A stretch of DNA of 64,000 nucleotides from NCBI GenBank assembly GCA_023647555.1, contig JALRLY010000262.1, positions 1 through 64,000 on the forward strand, given 5' to 3'. This DNA is from Pancytospora philotis. Lineage: Eukaryota > Microsporidia. Positions within the stretch are counted from its first letter, which is position 1. Every line of letters starts with the position of its first letter. The notes beneath the pieces are model-generated. The model was given only the letters and a program-made list of their open reading frames with translations, was not told where the DNA came from and ran no database searches. Position numbers and translations under genes: made by a program. This document shows, piece after piece, positions 46,038 to 54,558 of this stretch.

Positions 46038-46336
46038 AAAATAAAGATGCTAAATGAATAGTAATAAAAGTACTGCTACTAATTGATAAGAGAGTTAGAA
46101 CAGCATCTGCTAAGGCTCATTAGATAAAAACAGGAATGGAGACACCTAGGCGCTCTGCTACCCCTGTAAGCTACACACAATCAACACCATTGTTAACTAA
46201 AGTATTCCCCTTAGCTGAAGAACTCTGCTCAGTTTAAAAGCTGTAAAAGTTATTAAACAGCGATTTCCAACAAATAACCGGCACAGCCGCTAAAACACCA
46301 CCCATCTACAATGGCAAGCACCATCACCCAAGAATT

Positions 46337-46999
46337 TTAATTGACTTTGAGAATAGGACCAGTGGTGCGCTTGATGAAGCAATCCTTGATGTTCTGCGGG
46401 CCCTTCTTGAGGTTGTCAGAGACAAACTGCACGCCGACCTTGATGTTCTCAACGATCTGCTCGACAGGCATGGCGCAGTGGCCGACCGGGAAGCTGAGAG
46501 CGAACCAGTCCTTGACCTTCAATCTATAGGTGACCAGAAGGCTCTCGTACAGCTCGGGGAGCTTGTCGAGCGCAGGGCACATGAAGTGGGTGCGCTTCTT
46601 CTTGATGATGTCTCTGATGTTGAAGGACTTCTGGTAGTCGGTGCATAGAACAAAGTACTTGTAGCTGGTGATCAGCTTCTCCTTCTCCTCCTCCTTCGCC
46701 TTGCCCTCGTAGTCGGCAGAGTTGATGAAGGGGACGCCGAGCTTCTCAGCGACCGCGCCGACATCGGCGTTGCCGATGATGACGCAGGACGGGTCTCTGC
46801 GCATCGTGTACGGGAAGACGATGTCCTTGGTCATCTTGGGGTCCTTGCGGTTCTCGTATCCCTTGATGTTGAGCTGCAGCTGGACGCTCTCGTTCTTGTC
46901 CGCGCAGGAGGTGACGATCTCCTGGATGATCGGGGTGAGCTTGTCGTTCTCAAGGAAGTAGACCTTCTTCATCTTGTCTTCTTTCTTGGAGAAAGCCAT
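46337..46999 (-). CDS. RPL10A: Ribosomal protein uL1 (RPL10A)
   Basis: 220 residues, the standard length for eukaryotic uL1 (about 217). It forms the L1 stalk of the large subunit, next to the E site. Recognisable parts: VQLQLNIKGYENRKDPKMTKDI near the N-terminus, VPFINSADYEG, YKYFVLCTDYQKSF, and the C-terminal VGHCAMPVEQIVENI. No intron is seen near the start, although microsporidian introns usually occur in ribosomal genes. Two AAAATTTT blocks precede ACCCTC and the ATG, consistent with strong expression. Confidence 0.92.
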   Translation of the reverse strand: MAFSKKEDKMKKVYFLENDKLTPIIQEIVTSCADKNESVQLQLNIKGYENRKDPKMTKDIVFPYTMRRDPSCVIIGNADVGAVAEKLGVPFINSADYEGKAKEEEKEKLITSYKYFVLCTDYQKSFNIRDIIKKKRTHFMCPALDKLPELYESLLVTYRLKVKDWFALSFPVGHCAMPVEQIVENIKVGVQFVSDNLKKGPQNIKDCFIKRTTGPILKVN

Positions 47000-47023
47000 G
47001 AGGGTAAAATTTTGAAAATTTTT
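47000..47023 (-). promoter_or_regulatory. Double AAAATTTT element before uL1
   Basis: Two AAAATTTT blocks (minus strand, 47006-47013 and 47016-47023) separated by two bases, then ACCCTC and the ATG. The only clear doubled element at a ribosomal gene here. Confidence 0.6.
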
Positions 47024-47755
47024 ATAACAAAATTCTGTGCAGTGGAGTTGGTGCGGCAAGAACGTATGAGAAGGCCGTTGCGCGGTATTATCATCAGCTG
47101 GTGGTTCGATAAAGCTTATTGTAAGTGCAAGCTGTGTGGGTAAGCGGGATTTGAGCATTTCAACAACAATAACTGAGTGTGAATATCTTCAATAGAGTCG
47201 AGTTACACCGGACAAACACGAGTGCAGTAGAACAGTCAGCCATGTGTCTAAAGGCACCGTACAAAGGCTTGAAAGCGCCCGATCAATTACCTTACAATGA
47301 AGAGAAACATTCGCGCTAAGGCTTTGGGTTATGCATTGCCACGTGCTTGCGCAACTCACAAAAACGCTCCAGTTCTACCTGGACAGACAGTTAAATTATA
47401 AAAAATGGCAAGAGCGAACTAAAATAAACAGCTCCTGGACCCACAATACCACAACCGGTGTTAAGTAGCAACACACCTAGCTTCAAAGGCCTACCATACC
47501 ATGCACAGCAACACACGAACAAACAAAGGGCATTCGCCTAAAAAACTTGGATTATAAAAACCAGTCAGAAGACATCGTAGACAACTCCGAAGAGCGGGTC
47601 ATCAGTGCGTAAGCTGGTTTCCAGGTCTAGATGTTGTTCCTCATCATCCCGGCCGTTGTCGCTGCAATTTTTGGAATACACCAATCGCGAGTTACTATAC
47701 AAATGATTCTGAATAATATTCTCGACAGGGCGCGCAGCGTTTTTTTTATTTATAG

Positions 47756-47779
47756 CAAAATTTTTCTAGAAAAATTTTG
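47756..47779. promoter_or_regulatory. 24-bp perfect palindrome made of two AAAATTTT blocks
   Basis: AAAATTTT, TCTAGA, AAAATTTT in a row with C and G at the ends; the whole reads the same on both strands. It duplicates the core start element in both directions and lies just before a G/C-rich noncoding segment. It could be a bidirectional start site. Confidence 0.5.
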
Positions 47780-47849
47780 TCAGGCAGCCAGGTGCAGCCC
47801 AGGCCGTGCAGGTGCGCCCCACGGTGCTGCGGCGCACAGGGGCCGGCTC

Positions 47850-47940
47850 GATGCGCGTCTGTTCCATTGGTTAGCGCAAAGTCTCCTTTCGGGTTGCCCG
47901 ATATCGAAAGGGGTGCGCATATTGACCGACAGCAACGCAT
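47850..47940 (+). ncRNA. Candidate structured RNA (long imperfect hairpin)
   Basis: Paired blocks by inspection, from inside out: CTCCTTTCG (47883-47891) with CGAAAGGGG (47905-47913), GCGCA (47874-47878) with TGCGC (47914-47918), TTGGTT with GACCGA, CTG with CAG, and ATGCG with CGCAT, separated by short internal loops. That is about 28 pairs in one arm. No protein gene is supported here and a core-type element lies just upstream. No SRP, RNase P, snRNA or tRNA signature was found; strand is a guess. Confidence 0.3.
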
Positions 47941-48275
47941 GCTAGATCAGCTCAGGCGGACCTTCCGGCGCTTCTAGGTACCGCCCTGGCAAGATCATTC
48001 CACACGCTAGCGGAGAAATGAAATAGGTGCTGAAAAGTGAATGCGCCGGAGTACCTTGCACGCTATCAGCTGCGTGCGCAAAATTTTTCATCGCTGTCTG
48101 TTGTATCTATAATCATGGATGACGTGTATGCCAACTTTAATATACTCTTGATATAGCACAACTGCGCTGTCCTATAGCTGCGCTCGATCTCCGTGCCCGC
48201 GGCTTTCGATTAGCCATTGCTTAAAGGGGACCCAGCCCCTTATCTACGCCATATCGCACTCTCCCAATAACCGTT

Positions 48276-49157
48276 ATGTACCAGGAAGGGCACGAGAATA
48301 TCGGCAAGCACAGGTATCATCACGGACGGCGCGGCCTGGACAGGGAGGACAGGATGGCGGCGGGCAGCGGACGTCCGTACGCCCGCAGGTACGCCGACGA
48401 CTCATCGAGCAGGGACGGCTCGCCGGAATGGAACGACCGCCGGTCGCAGCACGGCGTATACAAGCTACCAAGGAGCACACATGCCTATGGGGCCTGCGAC
48501 GACGGCGAGTGGGCGGTGCCCAACACGCTGGTAGACAGCAGCTATGCGGACAACGGTCCGCTCGCCGACCTCCGGGCGCTCGCGGGGCGCGAGGCCGAGC
48601 AGCTGGGCTGCGGCGCAACAGCAGCGCGGGCAAGCGTGTTCAACCCGCCGAACTCGCCGGTGCGCAACTCGTTCGACTATCTGCGGGAGTATGCGTGCGC
48701 CGAGGCGTTCCTGCTGAACGAGGCGCGGCGCAGCTCCGAGCGCAACAAGTACTCCAAGATCAGCTACATAATACAGACGGAGACGAACGGCCAGCAGCCC
48801 GCGGGCAGCCGCGCGTACGGCAGCGTGTATGCGTCGCCGATCCGCATCGAGAGCGAGAGCACGCAGGACGGCTCGGCGAGCCACAGCTTCGAGCAGAGCG
48901 TGCCTGTGCGCAGCTTCAACGACTTCGACGAGGGCATCTTCAAGTTCAACGCCGAGACGGAGAAGTACATGTGCCCTGCCGAGGGCTGCGCGAAGGAGTT
49001 CCCGAGCCTGAGCCGGATCAAGCGCCACTTCATCATACACACGAACATCAAGCCGTTCAAGTGCCGCAACAAGGACTGCGACCGCACGTTCAGCCGCAAG
49101 GACAACATGCTGCAGCACTACCGCGTGCACTGCCCGCACTCGAGCAACAACAGTTAG
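48276..49157 (+). CDS. Two-finger C2H2 zinc-finger protein
   Basis: 293 residues. Two C2H2 fingers at the C-terminus (about 231-285): YMCPAEGCAKEFPSLSRIKRHFIIH and FKCRNKDCDRTFSRKDNMLQHYRVH, each C-x4-C-x12-H-x3-H. The long N-terminal part is low-complexity and charged, with many arginine, serine and glycine residues, probably an activation or repression region. The layout resembles fungal stress regulators of the Msn2 type, in which two C-terminal fingers read a short G-rich site, but this is analogy. Upstream DNA carries GGGACCCAGCCCC. Confidence 0.82.
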   Translation: MYQEGHENIGKHRYHHGRRGLDREDRMAAGSGRPYARRYADDSSSRDGSPEWNDRRSQHGVYKLPRSTHAYGACDDGEWAVPNTLVDSSYADNGPLADLRALAGREAEQLGCGATAARASVFNPPNSPVRNSFDYLREYACAEAFLLNEARRSSERNKYSKISYIIQTETNGQQPAGSRAYGSVYASPIRIESESTQDGSASHSFEQSVPVRSFNDFDEGIFKFNAETEKYMCPAEGCAKEFPSLSRIKRHFIIHTNIKPFKCRNKDCDRTFSRKDNMLQHYRVHCPHSSNNS

Positions 49158-49349
49158 TGGGCGGGTGCCTAATTATACATTTTTTATATGTATGTAATTA
49201 AATGAGAACTGCTAGTATGTGTGTATGAATGTTATAGCAGGCTTATTTATGGATTAGTAGCAGTGTGTCTGTATTTGTAGCAGCTTGTGGCTACGGTCTT
49301 TTTAAGCATTCATCTACTACCCTATAAAGAAATTAGGCGCATAAAGTCT

Positions 49350-50408
49350 ATGCTGGTAGTGGAGTGCGAGGGCGAATTTACGAGAGACCTGGTTCCGCCG
49401 GGGCTCTACCGCCTGAACAGCCCACTAAGCAGACACGTTACCATGTGCGAGTGCGCCGGAGCTGAGCCGCTCTACTCGGAGATCATGGAGGTCGATGCAG
49501 AGACCAGATTGAACGTATTTACATACACGATGCATAACAAGATAGAAAAATGCGAAGGATACAACGAATACGCGCTGCCACACGCAGCATTCAGGGACTG
49601 CTGGCACAGCATCGTACACAGTGAAGCTGAAAAGTACAGAATCCTCAAAGCGCTGCTCAAGATAAGCTGGCTGCGACAACGCAGTAGCCTCTTTGCGGGA
49701 TTCGCTGCGCACGGCGCTGTGCTCCTCCACGGCCCGCCTGGCACGGGCAAGTCCACGCTCGCGCGGGCCCTGGCGCAGAAGCTGGCGATCAGGGCCCGCC
49801 GTCCGATGCGGCTGCGCGAGATCAACTGCGCCAGCATATTCAGCAAGTTTTACGGCGAGTCGCTGCAAACGCTCGCCAGAATATTTGCCGGACCTGACAA
49901 GGATGTCGTATTCATCGTCGATGAGATCGAGTCGCTGCTGCCCGCCCGTAGCGCAGTGCTCGCGCGCAACGAGCCGCTCGACACGCTCCGGCTGGTCAAC
50001 GCCTTCCTGGGCATCCTGGATGCAGCGCAGGCCTTCTTCATCTTCACAACCAACCATGCCAGGGCGCTGGATCCTGCGCTGCGTGACCGCTGCGACATCA
50101 AAATGCGCTTCCGTGGCCTGCCCGCTGCCGGCGTTTACAGGCTGCTGTGTACGGGGCTGGCGCGGCTGATGGAGGCGGGCGTCCTCGAGCATCGGGCGTT
50201 CGCAAGCTTCGAGGCGGCGGGCGGCACGCACGGCGATGGGCTGAGCCGGCAGCTGCACAAGATCTCTGCAATGTTGCAGGGCCGCGGTGGTCGCACCATC
50301 AAAAAGCTGCTGTTCGATGCCTTAGAGCCAGAAACCGCAGATGTACAAGCCATGGTAAAGACACTGCGGCGCTCAGCAGATAAAAATAAGCGTTCGAACA
50401 CGAAGTAG
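49350..50408 (+). CDS. PCH2: AAA+ ATPase Pch2/TRIP13
   Basis: 352 residues. Pch2/TRIP13 remodels HORMA-domain proteins: Mad2 in the spindle checkpoint and Hop1 in meiosis. Walker A is GPPGTGKS at about 129-136, followed by LARALAQKLAIR; REINCASIFSKFYGES and Walker B VFIVDEIESLLPAR with EPLDTLRLVNAFL are TRIP13-specific. TNHARALDPALRDRCDIK is the sensor and arginine region. The first ATG is used; the longer frame starts GTG. It is slightly shorter than human TRIP13 (432). Together with MLH1 it hints at retained meiotic functions. Confidence 0.85.
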   Translation: MLVVECEGEFTRDLVPPGLYRLNSPLSRHVTMCECAGAEPLYSEIMEVDAETRLNVFTYTMHNKIEKCEGYNEYALPHAAFRDCWHSIVHSEAEKYRILKALLKISWLRQRSSLFAGFAAHGAVLLHGPPGTGKSTLARALAQKLAIRARRPMRLREINCASIFSKFYGESLQTLARIFAGPDKDVVFIVDEIESLLPARSAVLARNEPLDTLRLVNAFLGILDAAQAFFIFTTNHARALDPALRDRCDIKMRFRGLPAAGVYRLLCTGLARLMEAGVLEHRAFASFEAAGGTHGDGLSRQLHKISAMLQGRGGRTIKKLLFDALEPETADVQAMVKTLRRSADKNKRSNTK

Positions 50409-50503
50409 CTACACATATTAAATACAACGCACATTCATTTCCAAGGTGTAATGAACGGCTGTACCGCTATGAGCGCATGCATTGCACCGCCCAAAAACGA
50501 GGC

Positions 50504-50516
50504 AAAATTTTTGACC
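50504..50516 (+). promoter_or_regulatory. Start-proximal element of RanGAP
   Basis: AAAATTTTTGACC directly before the ATG at 50517. It rules against the in-frame ATGs at 50451 and 50469. Confidence 0.6.
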
Positions 50517-51575
50517 ATGAAATTCGTCATCGACAGAGCAATTCAGAAGCACCAGACCGCCGAGGACGTGGCTGAGATAGTCGCTGATATCCTTGCCGTG
50601 AAGAACGTGATCGAAGTACTCGAGTGCGATCTTGTCACGTTCTGCCCGGCCGCCTTTGTGAAGCTCTGCGGCGCGATCAAGCAGCTGGAGAAGCTGCGGC
50701 ACTTCACGTTCCGGAGCGTGCTCGATACGCTCACGAAGGAGGAGATGGAGGAGAACCTGCGGCTGCTGAGCGCTGCACTCCCGCACACCCTCGAGGTCTT
50801 CGAGTTCCCCGACAACGCGCTTTCGTGCAACTTCCCCGACGAGCTCGGCGAGTTTCTGCGCGCCTGCCCGCTCAAAGAGCTGGACCTGCACAACTGCGGG
50901 CTCGGCGAGCGCGGCCTCGTGCGCCTCACGGGCTACCTCGCGGGCGTGGAGGACAAGTCGCGGCTGGTCCGCCTCAACGTGTCGAAGAACAGGATCAACA
51001 AGCTGCACAAGGAGTTCGACGAGCTGCTCAGCGGGTTCCCGAACCTGGCCGAGTTCAAGATCCGGAATAACACGATCGAGTCGGCGAGCATGGCGCGCTT
51101 CCTCGGCTCTCTGCAGAACAAGCAGCTCAGAGTGCTCGACCTGTCGGACAACTTCCTGTGCGACGACGCGGTGGCCGCGCTCGGCGAGCTCTTCCTCCGG
51201 CTCGATCTCTCGCAGCTTCTGCTGCGCGACATCAAGATGGACGATGCAGAGTTCACAGAGTTTCTGGAGACGGCGCGCACCAAGCGGCTCGACAAGCTTC
51301 CCGGCGATTTTTCGGCCTCTAAGCCGCGGCTGGTGCTCGACATCTCGCTCAATGATTTTGGGCAGGACGTGGTGCCCGCGTTGCTCGGCCTTGCGGAGGT
51401 ATTCGCCTTCCAGGAGCTGCAGCTCGCGGACAACTACTTTGAGGACATTCATGCGCTCAAGCTGCTCGTCGAGGAGGACGGCGGCGTGGTCGTTGAGGGC
51501 GACCTGATGGAGGACGCGTGGAACCAGCTCAGCGATGTCGAGCAGTCGATCGCCGATAAGCTCAAGAACCTGTGA
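50517..51575 (+). CDS. RNA1: Ran GTPase-activating protein (RanGAP/Rna1)
   Basis: 352 residues. RanGAP drives GTP hydrolysis by Ran in the cytoplasm. It is made of leucine-rich repeats of the ribonuclease-inhibitor type: LKELDLHNCGLGERGLVRL, LVRLNVSKNRINKLHKEF, LAEFKIRNNTIESASMARFL and LRVLDLSDNFLCDDAVAALGELF, then an acidic C-terminal end. These repeats and the length (yeast Rna1 is 407) fit RanGAP; other LRR proteins are possible. The karyopherin gene in this window belongs to the same transport system. Confidence 0.75.
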   Translation: MKFVIDRAIQKHQTAEDVAEIVADILAVKNVIEVLECDLVTFCPAAFVKLCGAIKQLEKLRHFTFRSVLDTLTKEEMEENLRLLSAALPHTLEVFEFPDNALSCNFPDELGEFLRACPLKELDLHNCGLGERGLVRLTGYLAGVEDKSRLVRLNVSKNRINKLHKEFDELLSGFPNLAEFKIRNNTIESASMARFLGSLQNKQLRVLDLSDNFLCDDAVAALGELFLRLDLSQLLLRDIKMDDAEFTEFLETARTKRLDKLPGDFSASKPRLVLDISLNDFGQDVVPALLGLAEVFAFQELQLADNYFEDIHALKLLVEEDGGVVVEGDLMEDAWNQLSDVEQSIADKLKNL

Positions 51576-52164
51576 GGGTGCTTAGTAAATTTATTGAGGG
51601 TCATCCATGAGGGTCATTATTGATATGTGGCTGTAAATGTAATTGTTTTGTGTGGATGGATGTACTGTGGCCTGACTGTTCTGTGCAATGCATTCTGACT
51701 TATATTAATGCGGTCTGTTCAGATCAGTTTTTATCATATGCTTAGACAGCTTTCGCTTATAATATTATTGGTACTGTGATCGCTCTGATTTCCTTTCTAT
51801 CATGCATAAAAATTGCACTACTAGAAAACTTGAATGTATAAAGCATGTAGCCTTAGTATACAGTAATTAGTCATTACTTAAGCATCTGGTATTTAATTCT
51901 CTCTGTTAAAGTCTGTTAAACAGTTTTCTACAGCTGTTTATTTATTTGCCACAAGTACTTTAGTAAAATACTCATGCCATCCTAACGATAGTAAAAAACT
52001 ATCTAATCCTATGGGATAAAGCAGTGCCACTATGATAGTAATTTTTCAGCGGCTCCTGTCGCTTCGCTCTGCTCTGCTCCACTCCGCTCCGCTCCACTCA
52101 GTCCCACCCTCCATAGCAGCGCCCGACACACCCCGCCGATATAAGGCCCGGATAAAAATCCCCC
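51576..52164. other. A/T-rich intergenic region with CTCCR repeat near the right end
   Basis: About 590 bp, mostly A/T-rich with no ORF. At 52060-52110 lies a run of CTCCG/CTCCA/CTCTG pentamers on the plus strand, a pyrimidine-rich block before the kinase gene. TATATAAGG lies near 52139, about 25 bp before the ATG. No RNA gene recognised. Confidence 0.5.
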
Positions 52165-54264
52165 ATGCAAGCGCCGATGGCTGGAGAGGCAGCGCGGTAC
52201 AGAAAGCTGCTCGTGCGCCTCGGCGAGGGCAGCTACAAGACCGTCACGAAGGCGATAGACGAGGAGGAGGGCAAGGAGGTCGCGTACAACGAGGTGCAGA
52301 TCAAGCGGTTCGAGGAGGAGACGCAGTCTGCGTCCTCTTTCTCGAAGGAGGTGGCGCTGCTGAAGAACATTGACCACCCGTACATCATACGGATATTCGA
52401 CTACTGGTTCGAGGAGGACGTGTTTGTGTTTGTGACCGAGCTGATGACTGGCGGCACGCTGCGCGACTACATCACGAAGGCCGGGCCGCTGAACGGGAAG
52501 CTGATCAAGAAGTGGGGGCGGCAGATCCTGGAGGGGCTGCGGTACCTGCACACGTGCGAGCCGCCGATCATCCACCGCGACATCAAGAACGAGAACATTT
52601 TTGTGAATGCCTCGCAGGGCGACATCAAGATCGGCGATCTGGGGATTTCGCGGGAGCGGCGCCACAAGCGCTACACGATCGTGGGCACGCCGAGCTTCAT
52701 GGCGCGCGAGATGTTCGAGGGCGAGGGCTACTCCGAGAAGGTGGACATCTACGCGTTCGGGATGTCGCTGCTCGAGATGGCGACGGGCGTGCCGCCCTAC
52801 GCTGAGCTGAGCGACACCGGCGAGATCTGCCAGAGCGTTCTGCGCGGGGTGCTGCCGCGATGTCTCGGCCTCGTCGAGGACGGCTGCCTGCGCTCGCTGA
52901 TAATGGCCTGTCTGGTCCCGCAAAACGACCGGTACTCGGCGGACCAGTGCCTCGAGCACCATTTCTTTGCTGCCGAGTCTGGCTGTGCCGGTGATTGTAT
53001 CCCGGCGCACTGCGTTACTGTGTACCCGCTGTCCAGCTCTGCGCACGGCCTTGAGCTGAGCCTTGTGTCTTACAACGACCCGGTCATCACCTTCCAGATT
53101 TTGCTGGCCAGCAGCCTCGAGTTTATCAAGTTCGACTACAACCTGGCCGAGGACACGCTGGGGAAGGTCGCGAATGAGCTGATGCGCGAGAAGATCATCG
53201 ATGCGGAGCTCATCGGGCCGCTGATGGAGCTGCTCGACGGCGGGATCAAGAAGGTGCTGCAGAAGAGCGCGGATGGGCAGATCCACGGCGGACTCGTAGA
53301 GCTGGACACCAGCGAGAGCGCCGCCGATGCCGCGGCGCTGTGCGAGGTGCCGACCGAGTGCCGCGTGGAGCTATCGTCTACGCGGAAGTTCGGCGAGAAG
53401 ACGCTCGAGGTGATGAGCGAGATAGAGCAGGAGATGTTTCTGCTGGAGCAGAAGAAGGTCCTGGAGAAGCGGCGGACGGCTGAGCTGAAGCACGGCGTGG
53501 GCGTGCTCGCAAAGCAGCTCGAGGGTGTCAGGGTGGCTCCCCGGGCTATTGCGTGTGAGCCATTACCTGTTACCGGTGAGTTCGCGTCTGAGCAGAGCTG
53601 CCTAGCGGTGGCCGATGCTTCGTGCGTTGATGCGCTACAAATCAGCACAGATGCTGCCGTACGGGAGCAGAGCGCAGAGCCAGCGGGCTCACCGCCCAAA
53701 GACGATGCCCAGGCTGAGGATCTCAGCCTCAGCGAGAGCTTTGATCTCTGCAAGAACAAGTACCAGACAAACTGCTCGATCGCCCAGTTCGCTACGGACG
53801 CGGCGCTCATCACGCGGCGTTCGGAGGACACGACCAAGGCGTGGATCAAGAGCCTGAGGGACGAGGATATCGCAAGCGTGTTCGATCTTAAGCTGATCGT
53901 GTACGAGGACTGGGAGAAGCTGCCGCTTACTGTGTTTTCTGCGCGTACCATGCAGAACATGCTGTACGGGCTCGACAACATACCGCTTAAGGAGAAGCAG
54001 CTGCCGCTCAACCCAGCCATGCCGGAGTTTGAGAACGGCAAGAGCATCGCCGATCTGCTCGCCGACGTGTGTGCGCGCATCGGCCGGCCGGAGGCTGCCT
54101 CCAGCTGGGAGAACAAGCTGATGGCGCAGGACATCAGAACGGTCGGCGAGCTGCGCAGCCTGCACCAGGACGACTGGAACAGGCTCGGGCTGTCCGTCTT
54201 TGCCTATAGAATCCTCAAAAATGTCATATTCAAAAAAGGAAGGCTGAGCTTCGAGGCGTCGTGA
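52165..54264 (+). CDS. WNK-like protein kinase with two C-terminal SAM-like repeats
   Basis: 699 residues. WNK features: the glycine loop GEGSYKTV carries the lysine, and beta-3 has Asn (AYNEVQ) where other kinases have Lys and WNK1 has Cys. Then VTELMTGGTLRDYITK, IIHRDIKNENIF, IGDLGIS, and IVGTPSFMAREMF, where the usual APE is ARE. YAFGMSLLEMATGVPPY is typical of WNKs. A CCT/OSR1-type domain is likely at about 290-350. The last 140 residues hold two related repeats (TKAWIKSLRDEDIASVFDL..., ASSWENKLMAQDIRTVGEL...) of SAM-like form. WNKs control ion transport and cell volume. The ATG follows GGATAAAAATCCCCC. Confidence 0.78.
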   Translation: MQAPMAGEAARYRKLLVRLGEGSYKTVTKAIDEEEGKEVAYNEVQIKRFEEETQSASSFSKEVALLKNIDHPYIIRIFDYWFEEDVFVFVTELMTGGTLRDYITKAGPLNGKLIKKWGRQILEGLRYLHTCEPPIIHRDIKNENIFVNASQGDIKIGDLGISRERRHKRYTIVGTPSFMAREMFEGEGYSEKVDIYAFGMSLLEMATGVPPYAELSDTGEICQSVLRGVLPRCLGLVEDGCLRSLIMACLVPQNDRYSADQCLEHHFFAAESGCAGDCIPAHCVTVYPLSSSAHGLELSLVSYNDPVITFQILLASSLEFIKFDYNLAEDTLGKVANELMREKIIDAELIGPLMELLDGGIKKVLQKSADGQIHGGLVELDTSESAADAAALCEVPTECRVELSSTRKFGEKTLEVMSEIEQEMFLLEQKKVLEKRRTAELKHGVGVLAKQLEGVRVAPRAIACEPLPVTGEFASEQSCLAVADASCVDALQISTDAAVREQSAEPAGSPPKDDAQAEDLSLSESFDLCKNKYQTNCSIAQFATDAALITRRSEDTTKAWIKSLRDEDIASVFDLKLIVYEDWEKLPLTVFSARTMQNMLYGLDNIPLKEKQLPLNPAMPEFENGKSIADLLADVCARIGRPEAASSWENKLMAQDIRTVGELRSLHQDDWNRLGLSVFAYRILKNVIFKKGRLSFEAS

Positions 54265-54558
54265 ATAAATTACAGTGGAATGGATATTTATAAGGATGCG
54301 TGTTGTAGGACTAGTAGCTTCGAATATTTATTAATTGTCGTGCATATGGATTTAAAATTACTATTTGTAGCTTTAGGCACTACTATGTGGATACGCTAGA
54401 ATGCTTGGTACTTATTTGATAGGGCTGCTCAGCAATAAAACCCATGGGCAAGCTTTTAGTATCAGGAAGATGAAAACTGCATCCAAAGTATAAAATAATA
54501 GTGAAAATTTGATTTAATATCGCTTAAAAAGCTTAAAAGGAATCCGAAAGCAGGGCTC

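Larger units (their letters stand above)
47000..48275. other. 1.3-kb region without a supported protein gene
   Basis: The longest gene-poor stretch in the window. The left half is A/T-rich with only short frames (for example a 34-codon basic frame at 47297). A frame at 47631-47945 starts MLFLIIPAVVAAIFG, like a signal peptide, but runs through the palindrome and the hairpin and is compositionally odd, so I do not call it. The middle holds the palindrome and structured segment listed separately. An AAAATTTTT block near 48081 has no ORF after it. Confidence 0.55.

Noticed and set aside
47850..47920. tRNA gene suggested by TTGGTTAGCGC
   Set aside because: This resembles an A box, but no B box (GGTTCRANNCC) or cloverleaf can be formed; the segment is better described as one long hairpin.
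47631..47945. 104-codon frame starting with a signal-peptide-like stretch
   Set aside because: It crosses the palindrome and the hairpin segment, its second half is unlike the first, and it has no start element near its ATG. Kept only as a note.
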